Source of the DNA: Diplonema japonicum
Taxonomy: Eukaryota; Euglenozoa; Diplonemea; Diplonemida; Diplonemidae
Direction of reading: 5' to 3'
Length of the DNA: 64,000 nt
Assembly (NCBI GenBank): GCA_964019335.1
Contig: OZ025650.1
Span: 695,001 to 759,000, forward strand
Made by a program: the position numbers and the translations under genes. The notes under the pieces are model-generated. The model was given only the letters and a program-made list of their open reading frames with translations. It searched no databases and was not told where the DNA came from. Below are positions 28,886-37,845 of this stretch, in pieces. Every line of letters begins with the position of its first letter. Position 1 is the first letter of the stretch.

Positions 28886-30701
28886 ATGATACGCACGCCA
28901 TTGAGGATGAGCCTCTCTTTTGAGGAATGTGAATATGTGGATAAAAGTTGGTCGCCAGTGATGCCAGTCCTGCACACTGCAGAAGAAGGTGACTATCAGA
29001 GGTGGTATGCACAGACAGAGAGGACATTGGAGGAGAAGTTTGAGAATAAACCAGAAAGCCCGCCAATGGGAAGAGGCAGGTTGGTGTCGTTGTCGCAGAA
29101 GCTGAGCAGCAGACAGCCGAAAGACATCAATGAAGTTTTGAAATTGCTGTCAGATGTTATAGATGAAATGAAATCTAACACCACTGTCCTGGACACGCTG
29201 CCGTCACCACGGGACGAGGAAGAGGACAACCATGGGACTCTAAGAAAGGCGTTCAGAAAGTACGTCCCCACGTTATGGAAATCGCCTTTGCCTGATGCAG
29301 ACGAGGCGTGTCATGAGAACTCAGTAATCGTGCTTCTCTGCCGAGCAAGGGTCATCATGTCCGACCTAGTGATCGGGGCACTGCTCATAGTAAAGGAAAA
29401 GCTAACAGCACATTGCATCTTTTGGAGATGGGTCGAAATGCACCCGAAGCTCTATGCATCAACCTCTTACGCAAAATCTTTGATACAAATCTTCCACAAA
29501 CTGGAACAAGCCATCGATATCGCCTCAGGCCTGGTGCACACCTGTGCAGCGAGAGTGGGCGCATTGACGGAAACAGACTCCGATTTGCTTCGTGGAGCAA
29601 TATTCGAGGTGTCTTGCGTGAACAAAAAGCTGTTAGATGAGCTGACAGGCGGAGCTGAGAGAATATTTAAAGCTCCAAAGCGGCAAGTGAAATCGCTGAT
29701 TAGCGAGGAGTGTGTGAAGAAAGCCCACTCCCTGGACACCAGCAGGTTCACCTTGCAAGACGACAACACTGTTATCCACCAGATGTTGACAGAGCTCGAG
29801 ACAGTTAACAGCTTCCCGAAGAAGCTCCTCGACACCATCGACAGCCTGTACACGCAGTACTACTACATGCAGCTTGGTACGCTTATGACGACGGTCTCTG
29901 TCATCACTACTGTTGTCTTCCTGTTTCACAGGTCGGGGAAGTGGGCGAAGATTTTGAAATGGTGGTCGTCAACGAAGGTAGCGTGGGGTGAGTTCATCCA
30001 GTACCACCTCGTGGAGCCTATCAAGGGTATTTACCATGAGCTGCTTCTTCCTGTCCCTGACTGGGTAGAGCGTGACCAAGCCATCGAAGCGGTGAAGGAG
30101 GGGAACAAGTCCCTTCAAAGAATGCTCGTTGATTTCATAAACACTGCAAAACCAGAATGCGCAGAAGCGTTGAATCTGGCTAAGAACGGCGACATTCACA
30201 ACACGGAAGCATGGCTGCCTGTGATGGAGCTTCTCGAGGAACAGATACGGTACCCCTTGTTCAATGCAGCAAGGGGTGAGGTCGGGCGAGCGTTGCTGTT
30301 GCAAGCTATCAAAACAAAAATCACGATTGACTACCAAACAGTTGAAGTTGACCTGCTTCTGCGTGCCAACCGGCTGAACATGAACGCACTGTCAACTGTT
30401 CCTGCTTTTGGCGTCATCTGGTGTTTTGCGAAGTGCCTTTCGAACATTAGAGCCCGCTTTGCAAAACGCCTTCCTACGTCAGACCCTTCCATCCGGTGTA
30501 TTCTCTGCCTCAGAGAAATCCACCGTCTGTTCTCACGACTCTCCATTACGCGGCCTCCCGATGTCCTCGTCTCGGATGCACACCTCACAGCTTATCTATC
30601 TTGGCTGGAAGAGCATGGTAGGGTCCTCTCCTCTTTGTCCCTTTTGGAACGGTCTGCTGCGTCCATGAATCTCCGTATAGAAATCAAGGTATGGCGAGAA
30701 G

Positions 30702-30732
<31 letters not shown>

Positions 30733-30849
30733 CAGACAGCCCTTGCAGAGGATCTCGAAGGGTTGAAAGCGATGTACGCGGCAAACGACATCCAGCTTTC
30801 AGAGGTCGATAGAATATGGAGGACTTACCCCTGGATCATCACATCGTGA
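28886..30849 (+). CDS. NCA2: NCA2-family mitochondrial membrane protein (2 exons)
   Basis: Exons are 28886-30688 and 30736-30849, about 638 residues; the intron is GTATG followed by A-rich sequence to AACAG. Yeast Nca2 affects expression of mitochondrial ATP synthase subunits Atp6/Atp8. Family features in the second half: a membrane segment ('LMTTVSVITTVVFLF', about 330-350), then 'WGEFIQYHLVEPIKGIYHEL', 'SLQRMLVDF', 'NGDIHNTEAWLPVMELLEEQ', 'GRALLLQAIKTKITIDY' and 'LLLRANRLNMNALSTVPAFG'. The short second exon supplies the typical end ('RIWRTYPWIITS'). The N-terminal half is helical and divergent. Location in mitochondria is inferred from the family. Confidence 0.85.
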
Positions 30850-30993
30850 TACAAGAACATTAATGGTTCTTTCCTCATTTTATTTCGTTTTTTTCTTTTT
30901 TTTATATACTACATGTTTCCCGCCCCCCTAAAGAATATCAGAAAAAAAAAGGGGGAGAGGAAGGCGGAGAAAAAGAAAATATATAAAAAAGAA

Positions 30994-32227
30994 ATGCTGA
31001 TATTAAAATCCTGCAGCATACAGAGCGGGCTGCGGAAGGCCGTGTCGCAGCGACGGGAAGCAACGTCTTGGAAGTATGGTGAAGTGTCGCATGACAGAAA
31101 GGATGCCACGTGGATGGGACCTGTGAAGGGAAGAGCGGGTGAGGATGAACCAGACACAGACTATCCAGGGAATATTAAAACTCCAAACTGGATGTTGGGG
31201 GAGAACGGCGACGAGATTGCTGAGAAGATGAAGGTTCTGTTTAAAGGGTACGACCCGACCTTGAAGAAACCAATTGCGAATTTCAGAATGCGTCTTGCTC
31301 CCGGCAAGGCCACGGCAGCGCCACCCGTCGGACCTTCATTCTCCCAAATGGGCGCCAAGCCTATCGACTTCATCAAAGCCTACAACGATGCAACTATGGG
31401 CTTGTTCGTCCCCGACCCAGAACTGAAGCTTAAGGTTTACGTTAGGTTCTATGAGGATAAGACTTATCAGTGGAAGGTCCTTCCCCCAACAACCGCCTGG
31501 TTGATCAGAAAGGCAGCCGGCCTCCCAGCAATCGGTGTTTCAGGCTTCGGTGCCGGGAACCCCCCTCAAATATCCGGAAAATGGGCTGGGTACATCACCC
31601 TCCAACAATTGTACCACGTGGCAGCCTTGGCGAACACGTGGAACAACTTTCCTGACTGGCTCCCTCTTGAGTTCCGAGTTGACGGTCTCATCAAGCAAGC
31701 TGACGTTCAGGGTATTTGCGTCCTTGGTGTGCACTCTGCGCCTCCTCCAATGCTTGGGAAAAGCGACGCGCAGCAGTATGAATATATTCGCGAAATGAAA
31801 AAGAAATGGACGGATGACCGGTTAAAGGAGATGGACAGGAATCCTTTGGACCGATTGCCTTGGGCAACCAAGTATGATGAGGGGAGAAGACAAATAAGGG
31901 AAACAAAAACAGAATCACATACCGAAACACAACTGGTTTCGACCTTGTTGCCAAACCGGATAAGAGGGTATGGAAGGAAAAATCTTTGAATAATAAATTG
32001 TAAAAACAGAGCGTGATCAAGGATGCGCAAGCTATTGATAAAAAATTCCAGACAGTGCTTGACAAACAGGCAGGGGGCGAAGGGGGGCAGAAGGGGAAGG
32101 TGTTATGGGACGAATGGAAGAAAACAGGGAACCTGATCAAACTGAAGGAAACCCCAACTACTATCGAACAACGACACATGGACTGGGTATGAAAGAGGGG
32201 GGAAAGGGGTTTATAAAAAAAAAAAAG

Positions 32228-32260
<33 letters not shown>

Positions 32261-32408
32261 GTAGAACAAACGTGCACGAGTCGACTACCTCTCCAGACGG
32301 TACCCCTCTGTTATCGCAAGACACAGGAACTACAGAGCTATGTGGTTCTCTGACGAATGGGAAAACCTGCAAGCCAACAGCCAGCATATTGGGGAAAGGG
32401 TCAGATAG
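30994..32408 (+). CDS. MRPL11: Mitochondrial large-subunit ribosomal protein uL11m with long C-terminal extension (4 exons)
   Basis: Exons: 30994-31871, 31913-31967, 32010-32186, 32265-32408, about 417 residues. The core has 'RLAPGKATAAPPVGPSFSQM', then 'GAKPIDFIKAYNDAT' and 'VYVRFYEDKTYQWKVLPPTT' followed by 'AWLIRKAAGL', characteristic of uL11 (L7/L12-stalk base, GTPase centre). An N-terminal presequence-like stretch ('MLILKSCSIQSGLRK') fits import into mitochondria. Bacterial uL11 is about 140 residues; here about 190 extra residues follow the core, as often seen in protist mitoribosomes. Exon 2 is only 55 nt; the chain is supported because only this splicing keeps the frame open through 'TGFDLVAKPDKR', 'SVIKDAQAIDKKF' and the final exon. 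The last intron (78 nt) carries a 32-A run. Unspliced reading ends early at 31989. Confidence 0.84.
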
Positions 32409-32547
32409 AAGCAAAAACCGAGAAAACAACCTTTTTTTATTTAAAAAAAAAAAAAAGAAAAGTGTATTTTCATCCATTTTTTTCTTTTTCTTCAACGCCT
32501 CACTAATCCCCCCCCAGGACCGGTGGAAAAAAGACCAAAAAAAAAAA

Positions 32548-34536
32548 ATGTCGATCAAATTAAAATACGCGTTTAAGAAGGAAATACGCATGATGACAGT
32601 GAAGGAGGCCCTCCCCTTCGAGAGTCTTGTCAAAACTCTGAAGGAAAACACAGAGCAGATGATGAAGAAGGACTCGGTCCTGAAGGGGAAAAAACTGATC
32701 ATAAGATATCTAGACGAGGATTTGGTGACTGTCATAAACCAAGCAGACTGGGACGAGTGCAAGATATACTACAGAGAGGACCTCGCACCGAACGGGCAAA
32801 AATTGAAACTTTTTGTCGAGTATGAAAACTCAGGCTTCACTCTTGAAGAGCAGCTTCCTCCCACATGGTCGCCAAACACTGTACAGGTTCCTGCTACGAC
32901 AAATATTTCATTCACGAACGCAAGTGGGGTTGTGACGAAATCACCTCATCTTGCCCCGGCAGATGTCGACTCTGGGTACCCAACTGAAACAATTCAGGGC
33001 TGGGTGAAGGGGAATTTAATAGGAAAAGGAGCAAATTCCGAGGTTTTTTTCGGGATGAACAAACACACAGCGAAATTCTTCGCAGCAAAACAGGCCATCG
33101 TCGACAAGAGGGACCCGGAACATACCACGAAGATCAAATCGCTTCAGAAGGAAATAGAACTGATGTCGAAACTCAACCACCCACACATTGTAAGATACCT
33201 TGGATCCGAACTGACGAGCGGGATGTTTTCCATCTTTCTTGAATACGTCCCTGGGGGGTCTATCGCCTCGCTTCTTTTAAGGTTCGGGAGCTTTCATGAA
33301 AAGGTGGTCCGATTGTACACGAAACAAATCCTGTTCGGTTTGAAATTCCTTCACAACAATAGCATCCTGCACCGGGACATCAAGGGCGGCAACATACTTG
33401 TGTCGGACAAGGGTCAGATCAAACTTGCCGACTTCGGATGCTCGAAAAAGGTAGCTGTCGACTCAACAGGAACTCAAACATTACGAGGGACCGCTCTCTG
33501 GATGGCTCCTGAGGTCATCCGTCATTCCATCTACGGAGAAGCAAGCGACATGTGGGGCGTGGGATGCACTGTTGTGGAGATGGCGACTGGCAAGCCACCA
33601 TGGATGCAAGACAATGTTTTCGAATCTGAGATTCAAGCTATGTACCATATTGCACAGTCGGGAAGCCACCCAAGGATCCCAGCACACTTATCGAAAAACG
33701 CGAAGGATTTCCTACGACTCTCGTTCACGATGGATCCCAAGAAGCGATCAACCGCCGACGATTCCCTCCGCCACGCCTTCATCACCGACGAGTGTGTCGA
33801 TATCAACAATATAGGGAAATCGCCAGACACTACTGTTGAAAGCCTTCCCGAGGTTGTTGACCCACTGTGGGAAGCGTCCTCTTCGAACCATTCTTTGAAT
33901 TGGAACAATGTGACAAGCTGTTCGTACAAGGTAGGTGCCATCACGGAATCGACGGACCCCGACTCTTCACCATCGTCGTCGAGCAGTGGCATTGTCAGGG
34001 ACCAATCTGTTTTGTTAGATTATTTGCAAAAATCTACAAGGAGGACATTGTTGGAAAATCAGATAGAACGTGAGGAGGTGGAGGCACCTTTAACTGACGA
34101 TGATCCTATCCCGCCAATGAAGCCTCCCAAGTCACCTGGGACGCCGTGCAGCAGGAACGGTTGCAGCTCTGTTCGTCGGTTTTCTGCTTCTGAGGTCTCG
34201 TCCAATGGTACCAGCCGTTCTCTGTCGCAGATTGTCGCGGAACAAGAAGAGCAACTTGCGGCAGTTCCCGTAAAACCCGTTAAAGCAAATTCCCCCCGCA
34301 GGACAACATCTGTTTCGAAGGCAAAGCCCTGTAAGACTTCTGCATCTGCGCCTGCTGCACGTACCACGAAGGCATCTGCTGTTGGTAAAACCCGTGTTTC
34401 GATGCCGGTGTTAAAAGATGTTTCCACAGAGTCCCCAACCACCACCCGGAAAACATCCCAGGGCGGCCGCAGGCACTCGCAGCCTAAGAACGTTGAATAC
34501 TCACAAATGCTGGTTGATCCACAAGTCTTTTCTTGA
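32548..34536 (+). CDS. PB1-domain STE11/MEKK-type protein kinase
   Basis: The single exon encodes 662 residues. Residues 1-95 form a PB1 domain, with a basic first strand ('IKLKYAFKKEIRMM') and an acidic cluster ('RYLDEDLVTVINQADWDECK'), so it may bind both types of PB1 partner. The kinase domain spans about 150-410: 'IGKGANSEVFFGM' (159), Lys181, 'HRDIKGGNILV' (Asp277), 'ADFGCSKK' (Asp295), 'TLRGTALWMAPEVI'. The sequence is closest to MAP kinase kinase kinases (MEKK/STE11), and the order PB1 then kinase is that of animal MEKK2/3. The C-terminal 250 residues are Ser/Thr/Pro/Ala-rich, probably disordered. An in-frame open stretch upstream (from 32272) overlaps the last uL11m exon and is not taken as coding. 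Confidence 0.9.
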   Translation: MSIKLKYAFKKEIRMMTVKEALPFESLVKTLKENTEQMMKKDSVLKGKKLIIRYLDEDLVTVINQADWDECKIYYREDLAPNGQKLKLFVEYENSGFTLEEQLPPTWSPNTVQVPATTNISFTNASGVVTKSPHLAPADVDSGYPTETIQGWVKGNLIGKGANSEVFFGMNKHTAKFFAAKQAIVDKRDPEHTTKIKSLQKEIELMSKLNHPHIVRYLGSELTSGMFSIFLEYVPGGSIASLLLRFGSFHEKVVRLYTKQILFGLKFLHNNSILHRDIKGGNILVSDKGQIKLADFGCSKKVAVDSTGTQTLRGTALWMAPEVIRHSIYGEASDMWGVGCTVVEMATGKPPWMQDNVFESEIQAMYHIAQSGSHPRIPAHLSKNAKDFLRLSFTMDPKKRSTADDSLRHAFITDECVDINNIGKSPDTTVESLPEVVDPLWEASSSNHSLNWNNVTSCSYKVGAITESTDPDSSPSSSSSGIVRDQSVLLDYLQKSTRRTLLENQIEREEVEAPLTDDDPIPPMKPPKSPGTPCSRNGCSSVRRFSASEVSSNGTSRSLSQIVAEQEEQLAAVPVKPVKANSPRRTTSVSKAKPCKTSASAPAARTTKASAVGKTRVSMPVLKDVSTESPTTTRKTSQGGRRHSQPKNVEYSQMLVDPQVFS

Positions 34537-35929
34537 TGTGATTTTTTTTTTTTTTTTTTTTCTCTGGGTGGTGGGGATAACATGGAAATATAAGAAGTAC
34601 ATCAGATGTGTTGTTCGCTGTTGACCTCCTCGTCGGTCATCACCGGTAGCGCCCGAGTGGAAGAATGTAACGCAGATGCTCAGGGTGACGAACAGGCAGC
34701 AAACTGCACGAGCGCAGAATCTTGGTTACCCGGGACGCCCCGGCTAGGGTTGAGCACACCGCACGCATTAAGGACACGACGCGGAACGCAGAAGAAGCTA
34801 CTGCTCGGCCGAGGAGCGCCCCCCTGTAATCAAGTAGTTCGTGCTTCATTGCACGCTTAACGCCACCTAGTGTTGCAATCAAAGCCCCATTTTTTTTTTT
34901 TTTTTTGTTACTCCCTAGCCCCTCAAGAAAAATGGTCGGAAAAAAAAAATAAAGGGTGGGTGGGGGGAAATATCTAGATTGCGAACCGAGTTTCCCTTTC
35001 CTCTCCTTTTTTTTTTTCTTTCCGATTTTTTTTTATTCTTTTCTATATTCGTTTTTCTATTTACAATGTTGATGGACCAAGGGAGTTTTTTTTTTTTTTT
35101 TTTCCTTTTTTCCTTTTTTCCTTTTTTCTTTTGCTATGTTTTAGTGCTTGTTTGCTATTCTCGTTTTTTTTTAAGGGGGGAGTCCTCTTACTAACACCTC
35201 TCCCAGCTCTTTTTCTTTCGGCTTAACCCTTTTAGTAACCAAGCCAAAAACGCCAGGTACACAAAAAAGCATCAATCCATACTAGAAGCAGAAGCTACCA
35301 GGATTAGTCAACACAAGCATACGGTCTAGTTATGCCTGGTAATTATTTATTTGAACTCCTCTTTTGACAAAGAGAGAGGATGTTTCACTTTCCCATTTAT
35401 ATTTAAGAGGAAAAGGCTTTTTCATGCCTTCCTTCCGTTTTCCCTCTTTCATCAGCCTGCCTTTCTCAATGGAAGTGGGGGGGGTCTCTTTTTTTCTTTT
35501 TGTTCCCCCCCCCTTTTTCCCCCCTTTCAGTGTTTTTTTCCAGATCGGCTATTTTCAAAAAAAAAAAAAACTGTTTACACTGCAGTTTCCTTCTGGTGCT
35601 TCGATCTGTAGTCCCACCTATCTATCTATGGAACACCACAGGCTGGCGGCTCTTGCAAGCAATCTCAATGCATCTTCGAAGAAAGCACTAGAAGAGCACC
35701 CATGCCTCCTTTCGGGAAGAAATTGCCAAAGCAAAACCCGTCACTTGGAAAAACACTGCCTCCCCCCCCCCCTTATTCTTCTCCTACCCCGTTTAAACCC
35801 GTCCTCACAATTTCACCAGTTTTCTTCTCCCTTGTGTAAAGGGGAAATGTTATTTTTTTTTTCTTCTTCTTTTTTTTACCCCGCCATTTTCTCTTCTAAC
35901 CTTAGTTCTTGAAGACAAAGAAAAGAAGG
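34537..35929. other. Long spacer with a GC-rich island and a structured stretch
   Basis: I see no convincing protein gene. Sub-regions: 34600-34880 is GC-rich and mixed in composition (listed separately). About 34890-35180 is T-rich. 35200-35345 has mixed sequence with short inverted repeats, including TACCAGG / CCTGGTA (35296-35302 and 35335-35341). 35346-35929 is pyrimidine-rich leader of the next gene. Some open frames exist here but give simple-sequence peptides. Confidence 0.5.
34600..34885. other. GC-rich island of unknown nature (candidate RNA gene or element fragment)
   Basis: About 285 bp with no homopolymers, flanked by T tracts (34542-34560 and about 34891-34906). Both strands are open for about 80 codons (34606-34860 on +, 34882-34640 on -), as GC-rich sequence often is, and neither product is recognisable. 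The following T run could end a Pol III transcript of the + strand. I find no tRNA, 5S, SRP or snRNA signature I can defend. Confidence 0.35.
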
Positions 35930-36544
35930 ATGCCTGGAACCACCACTTACGCAGAAATACATAGAAAAGAAGCCAAGGCAAAGTGGGTGCTGAAAGAAGT
36001 TGCCGGTGAGAAAGGCCCAGAGGTATGTGAATGCTTAGGGAAGATGAGGATACGAGGAAAGGCGGTGGGGGTAGCGTGGGAGGTTGCTGGGGACGGGTTC
36101 GTGGAGGAGGTGCTCGGGATGAAGAAAGAATTTGTAGACAAGGTGAACAGGAGCATCGTGCTGTCGGGGTTGGCGGGTGAGCTGCCCTTGGCTTTGTACC
36201 ACGAGCCGCTGTGTTCTGTGTGCGGGAAGCTGGCCACATACGAGTGTCCTCACTGTGCTTCGGAGCTTAACGGACCTACCTCCTTGTTTGTCTGTTCCCA
36301 ACCTTGCCTCTCCGCAGCATGGCCGGCTCACTACCCGACCCACGACCCTCGCACAAAATTCTGCAAAAGATTCAAAAGAACCACTTCTTTCTCCCGCCTC
36401 GCGTCATCTGCGTCCGCAGCCATCACAGCCCGACTGCACCTTATTGCTATGGCGTGTCTGGTGGTCCCGTTTTGCGTGTATTTCTATACATTCTGGACGC
36501 GGAAGTACTTCGGGTGGGGTGTAAATGTCTTGTTGCAGCTCTGA
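35930..36544 (+). CDS. C6H2-type zinc-finger protein with C-terminal membrane segment
   Basis: The single exon encodes 204 residues. Residues about 95-145 form a zinc finger with spacing Cys-x2-Cys-x7-Cys-x2-Cys, then Cys-x3-Cys-x7-His-x3-His ('CSVCGKLATYECPHC', 'FVCSQPCLSAAWPAHYPTHD'). This is the C6H2 (MYND-like) type found at the N-terminus of type 1 methionine aminopeptidases, where it helps ribosome association. No aminopeptidase domain follows. Instead there is a hydrophobic segment ('LHLIAMACLVVPFCVYFYTF', about 168-188) near the end, suggesting a tail-anchored membrane protein. The function is not known; a protein-protein or ribosome contact is inferred. Confidence 0.75.
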   Translation: MPGTTTYAEIHRKEAKAKWVLKEVAGEKGPEVCECLGKMRIRGKAVGVAWEVAGDGFVEEVLGMKKEFVDKVNRSIVLSGLAGELPLALYHEPLCSVCGKLATYECPHCASELNGPTSLFVCSQPCLSAAWPAHYPTHDPRTKFCKRFKRTTSFSRLASSASAAITARLHLIAMACLVVPFCVYFYTFWTRKYFGWGVNVLLQL

Positions 36545-36627
36545 AACAAGAAAAATTTCGTTCCTTTCTTTCTTTTCTCTTTCACCCCCATTCCAGAGAA
36601 CAAAAGAAAAAGAAAAAGAAAAAAAAA

Positions 36628-37611
36628 ATGTCGCGAATGGGCCGTAGAATGATGTCGTTCGGTGCTGGTGGGCTTCTGGCGACGGGCTGTGGCATCTACG
36701 CCATCAGCGCGAAGGAGAAGAGGAGTTATATGGTGTACGCGGCACCCGGAATGGAAGAGATGGCGCTGAAGCTGGTGAGGTCTGAGCCTGGAGTGCATAG
36801 ATACATGCCCATACAGTGGGGGAAGAATGAGGATGGATCTGACAATGTGAATGTGCAGGGGATTCAGAATGGCGAGGTGCTGAATGAGAACGTGTTGTTT
36901 CTTGCAGCACTGACGGACAACGAGTCTGTCCTGATGCAGTACCACGCCATGTCTGCCTTGTGCGGGGCTGTTGTGAACTCGATGACGGTGGTTGCCCCCT
37001 ACATGCCGGGGACCTCCTCTGGAGACGCCTCGAACACAGCACAACTCCTTTCTTCGCTTCCCAACTGCGGCACGCCGCACCGCATCATCTCCTACGATAC
37101 TGTCATGTCGTGCGGGTCGGGTGCCAAGGCGGATGTCAAGTCCGTTGCTCCTGTGATTGCATCGCTCATGAAGGAGAAGAAATTCAACTGTATTGCCTTC
37201 CCGTCCTCGGAGGCCTCTGGTGTCTACAAGGAAGCGTTGCACCTTGCAGGGTCGAAACACAGCGTTGTTCGCTGCGACAGAAAATCCGACGAAATCATTG
37301 CCGCCAAGACCACCGTAGAGGTCCTTGAAGGCTCGCCCAAAGGCATGCACGTGCTCCTCGTCGACACCGTCCTCCAGAAGAACAACAAGAACCTCTCCGA
37401 AGTCTCCGAAGCGCTGCTCAACAAGGGCGCTCTTTCCGTCTCTGTTTTCTGCACGCACGCGCTTCCCACTCACGACTGGGCTGCCTACAACGACTCCACC
37501 ATCTCCAAGGTGTACGTCTCGAACTCACACTCTGCGACAAAAACCTCCATCCCTAAATCCCCCAAATTCGAGGTCGTTGATATGCATCAGGTTGTCTTCA
37601 AGGACATCTAG
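36628..37611 (+). CDS. Membrane-anchored PRPP-synthetase-like protein with degraded active-site motifs
   Basis: The single exon encodes 327 residues. The fold of ribose-phosphate pyrophosphokinase is recognisable from the order of motifs: 'VNVQGIQNGEVLNENVLFLA', 'VVAPYMPGTSSGDASNTAQL' (like the flexible-loop region), 'FNCIAFPSSEASGVYKEAL', 'GMHVLLVDTVLQKNNKNLSE', 'GALSVSVFCTHALPTHDW'. The PRPP-binding loop, normally Val-Asp-Asp plus Thr-Gly-Gly-Thr, reads Val-Asp246-Thr and Lys-Asn-Asn-Lys, and the Phe-Pro-Asp-Asp-Gly motif reads Phe-Pro-Ser-Ser-Glu. It is therefore probably a pseudoenzyme, or a class III-like regulatory subunit. The N-terminus has a hydrophobic segment ('SFGAGGLLATGCGIYAI', about 10-26), so it is likely anchored in a membrane. 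Confidence 0.75.
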   Translation: MSRMGRRMMSFGAGGLLATGCGIYAISAKEKRSYMVYAAPGMEEMALKLVRSEPGVHRYMPIQWGKNEDGSDNVNVQGIQNGEVLNENVLFLAALTDNESVLMQYHAMSALCGAVVNSMTVVAPYMPGTSSGDASNTAQLLSSLPNCGTPHRIISYDTVMSCGSGAKADVKSVAPVIASLMKEKKFNCIAFPSSEASGVYKEALHLAGSKHSVVRCDRKSDEIIAAKTTVEVLEGSPKGMHVLLVDTVLQKNNKNLSEVSEALLNKGALSVSVFCTHALPTHDWAAYNDSTISKVYVSNSHSATKTSIPKSPKFEVVDMHQVVFKDI

Positions 37612-37845
37612 AGTATCCCCCCCTCGTAGAGGTAGTAAAGTTGTTGCTTTAACTCTGAAAGTGTTCTTTTTTTGGGTTTCTTCTGGCGTCTTCTTTTTGC
37701 TTTTATATTTTTTCACCCCCCCTACTTTTTTCTTTGCCAACCCCTCCCGCCCTGCGACCGACAATACCCCTCCATATTTTATAGTATTGCCAATATTTTT
37801 TTTCCATTAATCACTGTGTTGTAATAAACCTCAAAGGAGGGGTAG

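Noticed and set aside
32272-32547. In-frame extension upstream of the PB1 kinase.
   Set aside because: It overlaps the last exon of uL11m in another frame and contains Lys/Phe runs; PB1 homology starts at the ATG at 32548.
34600-34885. SRP RNA, RNase P RNA, snRNA or 5S rRNA in the GC-rich island.
   Set aside because: Short motifs such as TGTAATC and GAGTGG occur, but not in the order or structure needed by any of these RNAs.
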